This document shows positions 8,565 through 16,090 of a DNA stretch of 64,000 bases, in pieces. The notes under the pieces were generated by a model. It did not search any database, was not told the origin of the DNA, and worked only from the letters and a program-made list of their open reading frames with translations. The translations under genes were made by a program, and so were the position numbers. The DNA is from Kolteria novifilia (GTDB taxonomy: Bacteria > Planctomycetota > Planctomycetia > Kolteriales > Kolteriaceae). Position 1 is the stretch's first letter; each line of letters starts with the position of its first letter. Location of the stretch: assembly GCA_007748055.1 (NCBI GenBank), contig CP036279.1, positions 496,001-560,000 on the forward strand, in the 5' to 3' direction.

Positions 8565-9092
8565 ATGTCAAAGACTAGAAAAGGCAAGCGCCCGAGCGAC
8601 AAAGGGTTCAAAACGGTCGGTGACGCCGCCAAAGCCGCCAACGCTGGCGACCGGGAAGCATTGGAGGAGCTGCGGCAATTTCTGGATGAGAACCCGTCGA
8701 TCTGGCAGCAGGCCGAGAACGTGGCTCAGATGGCCGAGAGTAGCTTGATCAGACTCGTCGCGAGAAATGACGCGCTTTCCGCGGAGGTCGTGAAACGGCA
8801 GGTCGACGAACTGAAGACGGACCTCCTTGGGGGCTGTACGTCGGTCGTCGAGAGAATGCTCGTGGACACGGTCGTCGCCACCTGGCTTGAGTTGCACTAC
8901 TTACGGATCGTGAACACGTCCAATCCGAAAAGAAGTGTCACCCAAGGGAATCAGATGCTGAAGTGGATCGAGTCCGCACAGCGGCGGCACTTCACTGCCC
9001 TGAAGGAGTTGACACAGATTCGCAAGCTCCTGCCGAACCCGTCGGCGAGCCCCGATCTTCGGATCTTCACTGGCGAACGAAAGACGGCGTGA
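8565..9092 (+). CDS. Hypothetical protein paired with the preceding gene (175 aa)
   Basis: ATG at 8565 is preceded by a near-perfect ribosome-binding site, AAGGAGGTGA at 8551-8560, lying in the end of the upstream gene. The product is helical: MSKTRKGKRPSDKGFKTVGD, then a segment with DREALEELRQFLDENPSIWQ, and a long helical middle with ERMLVDTVVATWLELHYLR. The tail contains QRRHFTALKELTQIRKLLPN. I know no function. Tight coupling to the 102-aa gene suggests that the two proteins act together. Confidence 0.65.
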   Translation: MSKTRKGKRPSDKGFKTVGDAAKAANAGDREALEELRQFLDENPSIWQQAENVAQMAESSLIRLVARNDALSAEVVKRQVDELKTDLLGGCTSVVERMLVDTVVATWLELHYLRIVNTSNPKRSVTQGNQMLKWIESAQRRHFTALKELTQIRKLLPNPSASPDLRIFTGERKTA

Positions 9093-10008
9093 CGCCATCC
9101 AAGATCCACGCTTGGAACGAGAATGCATCGGAGCCCGACTCGTCGCAGTAAACGACCCTGGGAGCCGAAACGCGCAACGTCGCCCTATCGCGAGCGTCGG
9201 GACACTCGTCCCGACATCCTACCCTTTCTCGGCCGACAGTCGTCTTGCCGGTGGCAAGAAAGACCTCTAGGGCGTAAGATGCAGTTGTCCCTGGGGCTCC
9301 AGTCCGCTCCAGGGTTTCTTCTTGAAGGACTGGTCCAAAGGAGAATGAGAGCAAATGTGTGCCGGGGATGACACCCGGCAATGACAATTTGAACGACGCG
9401 CGAGCGTCAAGAGACTGCTTCATCCCAAAACCGCCAACCTGAGCCCTTGGGCTCTTGAAAGTACAGAGGCAGTGCTTGAGCCGCGCCCCCGTCTGGGGGC
9501 GCTGGCCGGGTACTGTTCTGTGCGCCCCTTGGCGGGGGTGGGATGAGCGGGCTTGGTCCAGCGTCCTCTTTTTTGCGCTAGACCAGAACCTCTTGACCGT
9601 CGCCGCCTGCTCAAGAGGGTCTGCACGTGAATTTCCCACTTATCCCCATCCGCATCGAGCCGCTTGTCTGGTCGTGCGCCATCGTTTCTGTGGTGTGCCG
9701 TGCCAGTCTCAAAACACGTCGGATAGTCCGATCAGCAGTGAGACACAACTCTAGTGGTTCGAGACCCTCGATCGAGGCAGCGGGATCCAGTCGTCGCAAT
9801 CCGCTTCTTGTCATCGCTGGTCGAGAGGTTCGAATTGGAGCTGCCGCTAGTCGCAAGAGCTCTCGTCCCTTGTCACTGTCAATCGAGTCTCTCGCCAGCG
9901 ACTACGGGCGATTGTTCGGAATCGGCCAGCGTTTCATCTCTCGGGTCACCAACGGTCTCGTGTTGGGCCATTCCTCTGTACCGTCGCACAAACTCAAAGG
10001 AGGTAAGA
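9093..10008. other. Intergenic stretch of about 900 bp
   Basis: Contains a strong hairpin at 9196-9215 (listed) and otherwise nothing I can name. A 190-codon minus-strand frame and a plus-strand extension of the next gene are open here, but their translations are Arg/Ser/Pro-rich and unlike proteins. The last 10 bp hold the AAAGGAGG ribosome-binding site of the PrsW-like gene. Confidence 0.5.
9196..9215 (+). terminator. Perfect 8-bp hairpin after the 8252-9092 gene pair
   Basis: GTCGGGAC (9196-9203) and GTCCCGAC (9208-9215) form an uninterrupted 8-bp stem with a 4-base loop, 104 bp after the last stop codon. There is no clear T-tract, so it could be a terminator, an operator or a processing site. 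Confidence 0.4.
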
Positions 10009-11214
10009 ATGATTGAAGCAGGTCAGTTTCTCAGCAAGCCCGGATCTGTACTTGGTTTCCTGTCTGGATTCGGGATCGTCGGTATAGGGCTTGCGATGTG
10101 GACGCTCATGACACTCCGATCACGCTACGTCGACAAACTGGTTCCGGGCCTCGGCGCTTTCGGCTACCTCAAAGGAATAGGACTGGCAGCTTCCATTAGC
10201 ATTGGCCTTACGCTAGTGCTGCAAACCCTCTCTCTCTTGCTCTTGAGCACGACGGCTCATGTGGCAAGCGCGGACACCAGCCAAGTCGCAAAGATGAGTG
10301 GATTTCAGACAATTGTCAGGAGCGCGGGCCCTACTGTGGCGAAGAACGTCGCAACGGCCGCTCAACGCAGCAGAGGTCTTGCTGTTGTTCTGATGATCAT
10401 CTCAACTGTCTTTGTATTGTTGCTCGTCGTGGGAGCTGGATACGCGTTCACCGCCTTGGACATGTCCTTTCTGGGGCACTTTGCCGCGTTCTCCGCAGGC
10501 GTGGGTCTGGTTGAGGAGTTCTCCAAGGCGATAGCAGGACTAGCCATACTTTACTTGATCGTTCCTAAGGGCTCCAACCTCACTCAGAAGGAGTTCGAGT
10601 GGAGGGTTCTGGGATCGTTTGGTATTGCTGGTCTCGGCTTTGGTTTCGGAGAGGCGCTGCACTACTTCGAAATCTATTCGCAATGGGGATGCGGAATTGA
10701 CATGTACGCTCTTCGGGCTATCTGGTGCGTGACCCTTCATGGCGCGTGGACGCTCATCGTCGGACAACTCCTTCTCATGTTCTACCCAGATCTTCCCAAA
10801 AACTGTGCAGAAGTGGAGGAGGTCTTTGCCAATTCCGCACCTCAAACGGCGAACGAGGTCGGCAAACAGGAGGACGAAGAAGTCGACAAACGGGACGGCG
10901 AGGTTTCCTCAACATGTCCACGATGCGGCTGGTCCTATGCCTGGGATGGCCAGCATTGCGGCCACTGCAAACCAGGATCAATTAAAGTCAACGAAGCTAG
11001 TGGGCCAACTGGAGCTGAGAAGGTTAGTGGATGGGCGTTCATGATCTTGCTTGCATGCTTACCATCGCTCCTTCTCCATGCTCTCTACAACACCTGTTGT
11101 TTGCATGAAAGTGACTTCATGTGGGTGGTTGGGGGCGGAACAATACTGATTGCGGTGGCAATCATCTATGCCAATACCGAACCATCAAACGTCGAAGCTG
11201 CCACCCGAGAGTGA
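10009..11214 (+). CDS. PrsW-like intramembrane metalloprotease with zinc-ribbon insert
   Basis: ATG at 10009 has AAAGGAGG six bases upstream and gives 401 aa. Multiple membrane helices carry the PrsW/CAAX-protease-type motif set: EExxK at residues 169-173 (VEEFSKAI), FxxxE at 211-215 (FGFGEAL), His-244 in TLHGAWTL, and a C-terminal HALYN. PrsW proteases cleave membrane proteins such as anti-sigma factors. The odd part is a cytoplasmic loop of about 90 residues holding a four-cysteine knuckle (CPRCGWSYAWDGQHCGHC) between the third and fourth motifs. The gene stands alone, convergent with the minus-strand operon; a role in signalling for that operon is only speculation. Confidence 0.72.
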   Translation: MIEAGQFLSKPGSVLGFLSGFGIVGIGLAMWTLMTLRSRYVDKLVPGLGAFGYLKGIGLAASISIGLTLVLQTLSLLLLSTTAHVASADTSQVAKMSGFQTIVRSAGPTVAKNVATAAQRSRGLAVVLMIISTVFVLLLVVGAGYAFTALDMSFLGHFAAFSAGVGLVEEFSKAIAGLAILYLIVPKGSNLTQKEFEWRVLGSFGIAGLGFGFGEALHYFEIYSQWGCGIDMYALRAIWCVTLHGAWTLIVGQLLLMFYPDLPKNCAEVEEVFANSAPQTANEVGKQEDEEVDKRDGEVSSTCPRCGWSYAWDGQHCGHCKPGSIKVNEASGPTGAEKVSGWAFMILLACLPSLLLHALYNTCCLHESDFMWVVGGGTILIAVAIIYANTEPSNVEAATRE

Positions 11215-11498
11215 ACTCGTCCATTGAAGGTCTTCACTTCCACATCAACGGTCCAGCAGCTTTGGGGATTGGGCTTGCGAAACAATCTTGTTCCGTGGTT
11301 GGAGCGGCGGATAAATATCGAGCTTCCTCCGTCTTGTAGCCAGTTCCTACTCCCCGCCTGATAGGTAAAAAAAGGTCCAAAGAACTGGTGAGAAAAGTGA
11401 CCAGGCTGGGCACCCGACGGCGGTCTCCACGGAGGAGGCCGCCATCGGGCACGGATCTGGTGTCACACAGCGAAGAACTTGTGAGGGCAACAGCCTCC

Positions 11499-11672
11499 CT
11501 AACGTCGACGCGATCGGATTCTGATATCTCCGGACAGGAACGACGTGCCGGCAAGGACGATGGCCAGCAGCAGGAAGACGATCCAACTTCTCGTCAAGAG
11601 AGCGAAGACGCCGGCGATGAGCACGATGCCCTGAATGGTCGCCGCGTTGAGTTTGTTTCTTGCATTCGTCAT
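11499..11672 (-). CDS. Small membrane protein (57 aa)
   Basis: A short gene: ATG at 11672 with GGAG eight bases upstream, stop TAG at 11499-11501. It reads MTNARNKLNAATIQGIVLIA at the start, then two hydrophobic stretches separated by a short polar turn (LLTRSW), and a basic tail SGDIRIRSRRR. It is probably a two-helix or hairpin inner-membrane peptide. It is last in the minus-strand cluster, beginning about 40 bp after the nuclease gene and separated from it by a tandem repeat. Confidence 0.62.
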   Translation of the reverse strand: MTNARNKLNAATIQGIVLIAGVFALLTRSWIVFLLLAIVLAGTSFLSGDIRIRSRRR

Positions 11673-11692
11673 GGGGACTCCATCGCGAGGTT

Positions 11693-11732
11693 TCGGTTCA
11701 TCGGTTCATCGGTTCATCGGTTCATCGGTTCG
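11693..11732. repeat. Five tandem copies of an 8-bp unit
   Basis: TCGGTTCA is repeated at 11693, 11701, 11709 and 11717, with a fifth copy ending in G at 11725-11732. The stop codon of the Cas4-like nuclease gene (11714-11716) lies inside the array. Because 8 is not a multiple of 3, changes in copy number would shift the frame and alter the protein's C-terminus. Confidence 0.85.
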
Positions 11733-12562
11733 ATCGCGGACCATCGGCGACACGGTGCCCGGTACGGACAGGAGCCACAAGCGATCGGCGAAGGAGACGG
11801 AAAGAAGTGCCCGGCCTCGATGGCCTTCCAAACGCGCTCGACGATCCGACGCGTGCGAGTAAGGCGGTCGGCGTCGATGCTCACGGGGCAACGCTCCGCA
11901 ACCGGCTTGGTGGTCTTGGTGATCACAGCAAATGCAAGCCGAAGTCTCTTGCCTGGCGCAAGCTCCTTGGCAAGCTCGGAGTAGAGCAGAAGTTGTTCGC
12001 CGGCGTCCTCGGCTTGATGGGTGGACCAGCGACTCTTCGCCGTCTTGAAGTCGGTCACGATCAGCGAGTCGCTGGTTTCGGTCAAGAGGTCGACGCGTGC
12101 CAGGAGATCGGGAACACCGGGGAGCAACGCACCGCGAAGTTCCTCCTCAATGCCGATGATCGTCCCCAGCGGGTTGGCGAGGTCACTCTGCTTGAACGCC
12201 GACAGGACCCGTAGAGCAAGCTTTCGGACGGCTTCCAGATCCTCGTTCTTCGCGAAGACGATCTCGGCTTCCTCGTTGCGGTCCCGCCAGGCGCCCCAGA
12301 ACGCTTCCAGCAAGTCGTCGAGTCCGGGGCTCGAACTCCCGGCCATCAGCTCGTTGAAGTGGTGCTCGAAGCAAGCATGGATCGCTGCCCCGAAGACCAG
12401 GCTCGACGAGACAGTCTCTTCCGGCAGCCCCTCGATGTACTTGAAGTAGTAGCGAAGAGAGCACTGCCGGTAGGTGTTGATCGCACTCCAAGAGACGTAG
12501 TCGCGACCGGTGACGCGCTGACCTTCAACGCGTCGTGGTGATTCCATGAGGGCCGTGATCAT
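11714..12562 (-). CDS. Cas4/AddB-like PD-(D/E)XK nuclease with four-cysteine cluster
   Basis: A 282-aa RecB-family exonuclease. Nuclease core: His-62 in GAAIHACFEHHF, Asp-158 in LLARVDLL, the D-x-K pair at 171-173 (IVTDFKTAK), and the QxxxY motif at 190-194. Cys-34 (YRQCSLRYYF) plus Cys-262, 265 and 271 (ACGSCPYRAPC) reproduce the cysteine pattern that holds a 4Fe-4S cluster in Cas4 and AddB. Such enzymes trim DNA ends for recombination or spacer capture. The start overlaps the stop of the preceding gene (ATGA at 12559-12562), so translation is coupled; ATG at 12547 is an alternative start. No cas1/cas2 or repeat array is nearby. Confidence 0.85.
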   Translation of the reverse strand: MITALMESPRRVEGQRVTGRDYVSWSAINTYRQCSLRYYFKYIEGLPEETVSSSLVFGAAIHACFEHHFNELMAGSSSPGLDDLLEAFWGAWRDRNEEAEIVFAKNEDLEAVRKLALRVLSAFKQSDLANPLGTIIGIEEELRGALLPGVPDLLARVDLLTETSDSLIVTDFKTAKSRWSTHQAEDAGEQLLLYSELAKELAPGKRLRLAFAVITKTTKPVAERCPVSIDADRLTRTRRIVERVWKAIEAGHFFPSPSPIACGSCPYRAPCRRWSAIEPMNR

Positions 12563-12993
12563 CGACGCCCTCCGTTGGCCCTCGCGTTCTTGATGGCGTC
12601 GATCAGCTCGCTCGCCTGCCCGATGCCAAGCATGTCCGCTCGTTCGACGCCGAAGCGATCGCGGAGTTCCCCCTTGAGGTCAATCCCCTGCCGGTCGGCA
12701 ATGGCATGGATTGCCCGGAGTTGACTCAGAGTCGCCTGTCGTCCGTTGCTATGGCCGTTGGTCGACCTGGTCGTCCCGTTGGAACGGTCGCCGTTTGGGC
12801 CACCGTGGCCGTTGAGTTCCTCGTCGACGGAGGCCCTCGCCATCTGAAACAGTTGCCGGACGCGTTGCCGCAATCCTTCATGGTCGCCGATGAGAGCCGA
12901 CTCCACCTCCAGTTCGAGATGAACGGAAGCGCCGCGGCTGCCGTAGTTGGCCTCGCCGACTTTGCGGCTGAGGCCGATGTTGAGTTTCAACAT
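12559..12993 (-). CDS. Hypothetical 144-aa protein, possible recombination or DNA-binding partner
   Basis: Begins at ATG 12993 (MLKLNIGLSRKVGEANYGSR). Residues 1-60 form a compact beta-rich segment (GASVHLELEVESALIGDHEG) followed by a helix. A Gly/Asn-rich linker leads to a C-terminal module (LSQLRAIHAIADRQGIDLKG, then FGVERADMLGIGQASELIDA) that resembles the small helical tail found on single-strand annealing and RecT/Rad52-like proteins. The start, with AAAGGG before it, lies between the clamp-like and nuclease genes, and its stop overlaps the nuclease start. An annealing or single-strand-binding role working with the nuclease is inference. Confidence 0.6.
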   Translation of the reverse strand: MLKLNIGLSRKVGEANYGSRGASVHLELEVESALIGDHEGLRQRVRQLFQMARASVDEELNGHGGPNGDRSNGTTRSTNGHSNGRQATLSQLRAIHAIADRQGIDLKGELRDRFGVERADMLGIGQASELIDAIKNARANGGRR

Positions 12994-13042
12994 GGTTGTT
13001 CCCTTTGAATGCGAAACAATCGAAACGCCTGGGGCAGCGATG

Positions 13043-14437
13043 TCAGGCGTCAATGCCCCGCAACTGCCGCAAGGACATGACGGCGGAGCGTAGGATCTTC
13101 GATTGCTTTCGTTGCTTCTTGAGCCCGGCGATCAACACGTAGGTGTCGGCCAAGGCTTGCCGTAGCGAACCCTTGAGGGCCTCCGCCGCTTCGAGCATGT
13201 CGTTGACGCTTTGTTGATCGGCCGTCTCTTCGTGCTTCTCGGACGACTGGCTGTTGGACTTGATCATCGAAGTGTTTCTTTCCGTTGACTGGGGTTGGTT
13301 GGCTTGAGTAGATCGCTTCGTGTCGCGCGTCGGGGACTCGATTCGAATCGCGTCCGTAGAGGAACTCACGAGCCCGTACGTGCCGAGCGAGGCCCAGACG
13401 TAGATCCGATCCTCATCCTGGCAACAGATGGGCGCTTCCTGGTCCACGACGCCGATTCTCCGAAAGCCAAGCCGTGCGGCCCGGCGAAGGTGTTCACGAT
13501 GCGTTGACCAACTGATGGCGTCCCCGTCGCGGCGCGAATTGGTCAGCACGATCTCCGTCGGTTGTGCGTCTCCGGCTCCCTGGGAACGGATCGCGACGGA
13601 GCCGTTCAGGTCGACGGTCACCGGGGAGTTTGATGCATCGTTACCCGGAAGTCGCTCGACCGCTTCGGCCAGGAACGCCGCGTCGCCATCCGCGAGCAGG
13701 AGTGCCGAAGCGTTCGTTCGATTGGGAGTGAGCAGGTCGCCTAGTTTGGGGAAGCGAGCAGTCTTGGCGACGTGGCCCCAGAGCGTCCAAGGCCCCGAAC
13801 GGATCACGACCCAGTCCTCTTTCGTGCCGATCTGGACGGTCTCGTGCCCACCAAGGTCGGAGGATGCGAACAGACGATTCGCAGGAATCAGAAGGTCGTC
13901 GTCCCATGGGAACGAAAAGCCGCCCTGGGCGAGCAACTGTCTCCCGTCGGTCGCGACGACCTGGCCACGGTCTCCGCGAAGCTGGAGATGATCGAGTGCG
14001 TAGCGCGTGTTCTCATCACTGGCGACGGCCACTGCTTCCCGCAACGCATCGAGCAGGTGGGACGAATTGGACTCCATTTGATCCGGAAGCGGCGGAAAGT
14101 CTTCAGCATCTTTCAACGGGAATCGAACCGACTGGGGAACTCTCGACGCGATCCACTGCAAGACGACTTCCCGATCGGTTGTCGTCAGGGTGACTTCCTC
14201 GCTCTTTGGCCCCTCGCACTGTTTCAATGCCTCGAACGGCAGGGCGAACCGGTGGGCCTCGAAAGTCCCGGGCATGTGAAACGCGATGGCGCATCGGTCG
14301 TTCTTCGCCCGAACAAAGATACCCCGATCGCCTGTTTGGACCTGAACTGAGGGAACGTGCTTCCGAACCTTGGCTCCGAGGCCGCGAGCGAAAGCGATAC
14401 GTAGACGACGAACAAGCGATCGCGAGATAGTGATCAA
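13043..14437 (-). CDS. Sliding-clamp (DnaN)-like protein with extra C-terminal helix domain
   Basis: A 464-aa protein. The TTG start at 14437 is favoured by AAGGAG seven bases upstream. Residues 110-160 (LLDALREAVAVASDENTRYA, then LRGDRGQVVATDGRQLLAQ) match the pattern of the DNA polymerase III beta clamp, and the repeating beta-alpha organisation continues to about residue 350. The last 75 residues (from MIKSNSQSSEKHEETADQ) are helical, joined by a Gln/Ser/Thr-rich linker; a GGAA-type site and ATG before this part mean it could also be made separately. A second clamp beside a nuclease and an annealing-like protein suggests dedicated DNA repair or replication for this cluster. Confidence 0.68.
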   Translation of the reverse strand: MITISRSLVRRLRIAFARGLGAKVRKHVPSVQVQTGDRGIFVRAKNDRCAIAFHMPGTFEAHRFALPFEALKQCEGPKSEEVTLTTTDREVVLQWIASRVPQSVRFPLKDAEDFPPLPDQMESNSSHLLDALREAVAVASDENTRYALDHLQLRGDRGQVVATDGRQLLAQGGFSFPWDDDLLIPANRLFASSDLGGHETVQIGTKEDWVVIRSGPWTLWGHVAKTARFPKLGDLLTPNRTNASALLLADGDAAFLAEAVERLPGNDASNSPVTVDLNGSVAIRSQGAGDAQPTEIVLTNSRRDGDAISWSTHREHLRRAARLGFRRIGVVDQEAPICCQDEDRIYVWASLGTYGLVSSSTDAIRIESPTRDTKRSTQANQPQSTERNTSMIKSNSQSSEKHEETADQQSVNDMLEAAEALKGSLRQALADTYVLIAGLKKQRKQSKILRSAVMSLRQLRGIDA

Positions 14438-14527
14438 GCTGATTCTCCTTGAAGGGAATTGGTGCTATGGGGAAGGCCCCGACCGGATTGGCCGGGGCAC
14501 TGGCAGGTGAACGTAGGGGAGAACCAC

Positions 14528-14737
14528 CTAGCGAACGTTCGACGGCTGCTCGACGACGGCGATCATTCGCTCCAGGCCGACGTTGTCCCAGTCGAGCAAT
14601 CGAACCGGGAAATCATCCGGCTCCGGATCGAAGTCGATCTCCATGGGATCGGCCAGGCTGAAGCCGAGATGCTTGATCTCTCGAATGTCTTCGCCGGTGG
14701 CCTGGGCCACGAGCCGGTCGAGTTGGTGCTGAGTCAT
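14528..14737 (-). CDS. Small hypothetical protein (69 aa)
   Basis: ATG at 14737; MTQHQLDRLVAQATGEDIRE then HLGFSLADPMEID, rich in Asp and Pro after residue 30, ending in a helix. Short proteins with the TGE-x-I-x-x-x-GFSLADP pattern are ones I associate with planctomycetes and have no known role. It lies between the sigma-like and clamp-like genes in the minus-strand run. Confidence 0.6.
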   Translation of the reverse strand: MTQHQLDRLVAQATGEDIREIKHLGFSLADPMEIDFDPEPDDFPVRLLDWDNVGLERMIAVVEQPSNVR

Positions 14738-14903
14738 TTGCGTTGCTCCTAGCGAGAGAAGAAACGCCGCCCCGACGTGGAGCGGCGAAGAAGATCACCG
14801 CCCCTGCTGGGGGCACAGAGAATAGACCAGTGTCTGCGTCGGACTCGCTTTATGGTCCGATCGACATCACTGGAGTCGGGCTATCGGTCGATGGGACCGA
14901 GAG

Positions 14904-15533
14904 TCAACGGACGGGAACGTCGTTGCGTGCGCCGGAGTTCTGGAAACGTTCCCAATTGGCGTGAAGCTCGCGGCGCAATTGGGAAATCCGGCCAGCCGAC
15001 AAGTGGACGAGTCTGGCGACTTCGTTCGTGGAATTCCCGGTCATGAGGAAATCAGCGATCCGCCTGTTGCACGTCGGGAGTTGCAAGAGCCACGCCGCAA
15101 AGTCGATCCGAAACGCGGCCTGATTGGGTACCGGAGTGCAGCGGTCCGCCACGAGCACTTCCAGCCACTGTCGAACGCCCCCATCGAACCGATCGAGGCG
15201 TTCGACGGCGAAGCCACCCTTGCACTGAGCCCGCCGGGACAGAACATCGTGCGTGTTTGCCGGTGTGGCCGCCTTGCGACCATCTCGGACTTGTGCGACA
15301 GCGAATCTTGCAAGGACTGATGGATAGGCACGGTCGATCTCGCCTCGCTCGACAAGCCGGGCAAACGCGACGAAGGCGAGGACGACCATCTCCTGCATGG
15401 CCTCTTCCCGTTCCTCGCTTCTCAGACAGCGGAAGGCGAATTCGCCGTAGCGCCGAATCACCGGCAGGAAGAACACGAACTGACGTCGCCAAGGAACTCT
15501 TTGGCGAGCACTTGGAGGTAATCGTGCGACCAT
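14904..15533 (-). CDS. Sigma-factor-like / HTH protein (209 aa)
   Basis: ATG at 15533 is chosen because AAGGAGAT lies correctly upstream; the open frame extends further but without protein-like sequence. Residues 35-85 (EEREEAMQEMVVLAFVAF, then RAYPSVLARFAVAQVRDG) have the helical layout of sigma region 2. The C-terminus (NSTNEVARLVHLSAGRISQL, then RRELHANWERF) is a helix-turn-helix like sigma region 4. The middle is unlike classic ECF factors, so it may bind DNA without being a true sigma factor. It could control transcription of the cluster in which it sits. Confidence 0.6.
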   Translation of the reverse strand: MVARLPPSARQRVPWRRQFVFFLPVIRRYGEFAFRCLRSEEREEAMQEMVVLAFVAFARLVERGEIDRAYPSVLARFAVAQVRDGRKAATPANTHDVLSRRAQCKGGFAVERLDRFDGGVRQWLEVLVADRCTPVPNQAAFRIDFAAWLLQLPTCNRRIADFLMTGNSTNEVARLVHLSAGRISQLRRELHANWERFQNSGARNDVPVR

Positions 15534-15777
15534 GGGGACGATCTCCTTGATGAGTGAGACCGCCTTCGCGGGGCGGTCATGTTGGGAAAACAGAACCACC
15601 CGGCGATAGCTCGCGAGCGACCAATGAGCCGAGAAATTGTGGGGGGAGAAAGCTTGTCGTTTGATGCCGCGAGGGCAATTTCGTGGCCGGTTAGCGACCG
15701 AATGGGGCTTCCACACTGGCATTTGACGTCGCGAAGATGACGTTAACCCGAGAAAAACGAACGATGGAGGCGCGACT

Positions 15778-16080
15778 TTAGAGGTGAATTTCGAGCAAAT
15801 ACTTCTCCAACCACTCACGTTCGGCGCCCAAAGCCTCAGATCGGCTGGCAAAGGGGCCAAGAATGGGGCCTCTCACCGGTGACAAGTCCATTTGCAACCA
15901 CGGTTCTTGCATCTCAGCCACATGCGCAACAGCCGGCGACAAGTCCGAATACCACTGCGCTTCCCTTGTTGGCTCAACGTGTGATCCTCGGCGAATGGAA
16001 AGCCGGCCAAGCTCCTGGAGGTTCAGTTCTTCGTCGTAGAGGCAGCGGATTGTTCCGCATCGATCAATGAATAGTTGCAT
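15778..16080 (-). CDS. Small hypothetical protein (100 aa)
   Basis: ATG at 16080, preceded by GAAGGA. MQLFIDRCGTIRCLYDEELN, then LGRLSIRRGSHVEPT, then a tail GPFASRSEALGAEREWLEKY. The N-terminal part reads as a short beta-sheet domain (often seen as a DNA- or protein-display fold), and the C-terminus as a helix with the SRSEAL-x-AE-x-WL pattern. No known function. It starts ten bases after the stop of the DUF3150-like gene, consistent with one operon. Confidence 0.58.
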   Translation of the reverse strand: MQLFIDRCGTIRCLYDEELNLQELGRLSIRRGSHVEPTREAQWYSDLSPAVAHVAEMQEPWLQMDLSPVRGPILGPFASRSEALGAEREWLEKYLLEIHL

Positions 16081-16090
16081 CGTTGTTCCT

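Noticed and set aside
9067-9639. 190-codon minus-strand frame
   Set aside because: Overlaps the end of the 175-aa gene and has an Arg/Ser/Pro-rich composition typical of a chance frame in high-GC DNA.
11693-11732. Considered as a CRISPR or iteron array
   Set aside because: The unit is 8 bp with no spacers; it is a simple tandem repeat.
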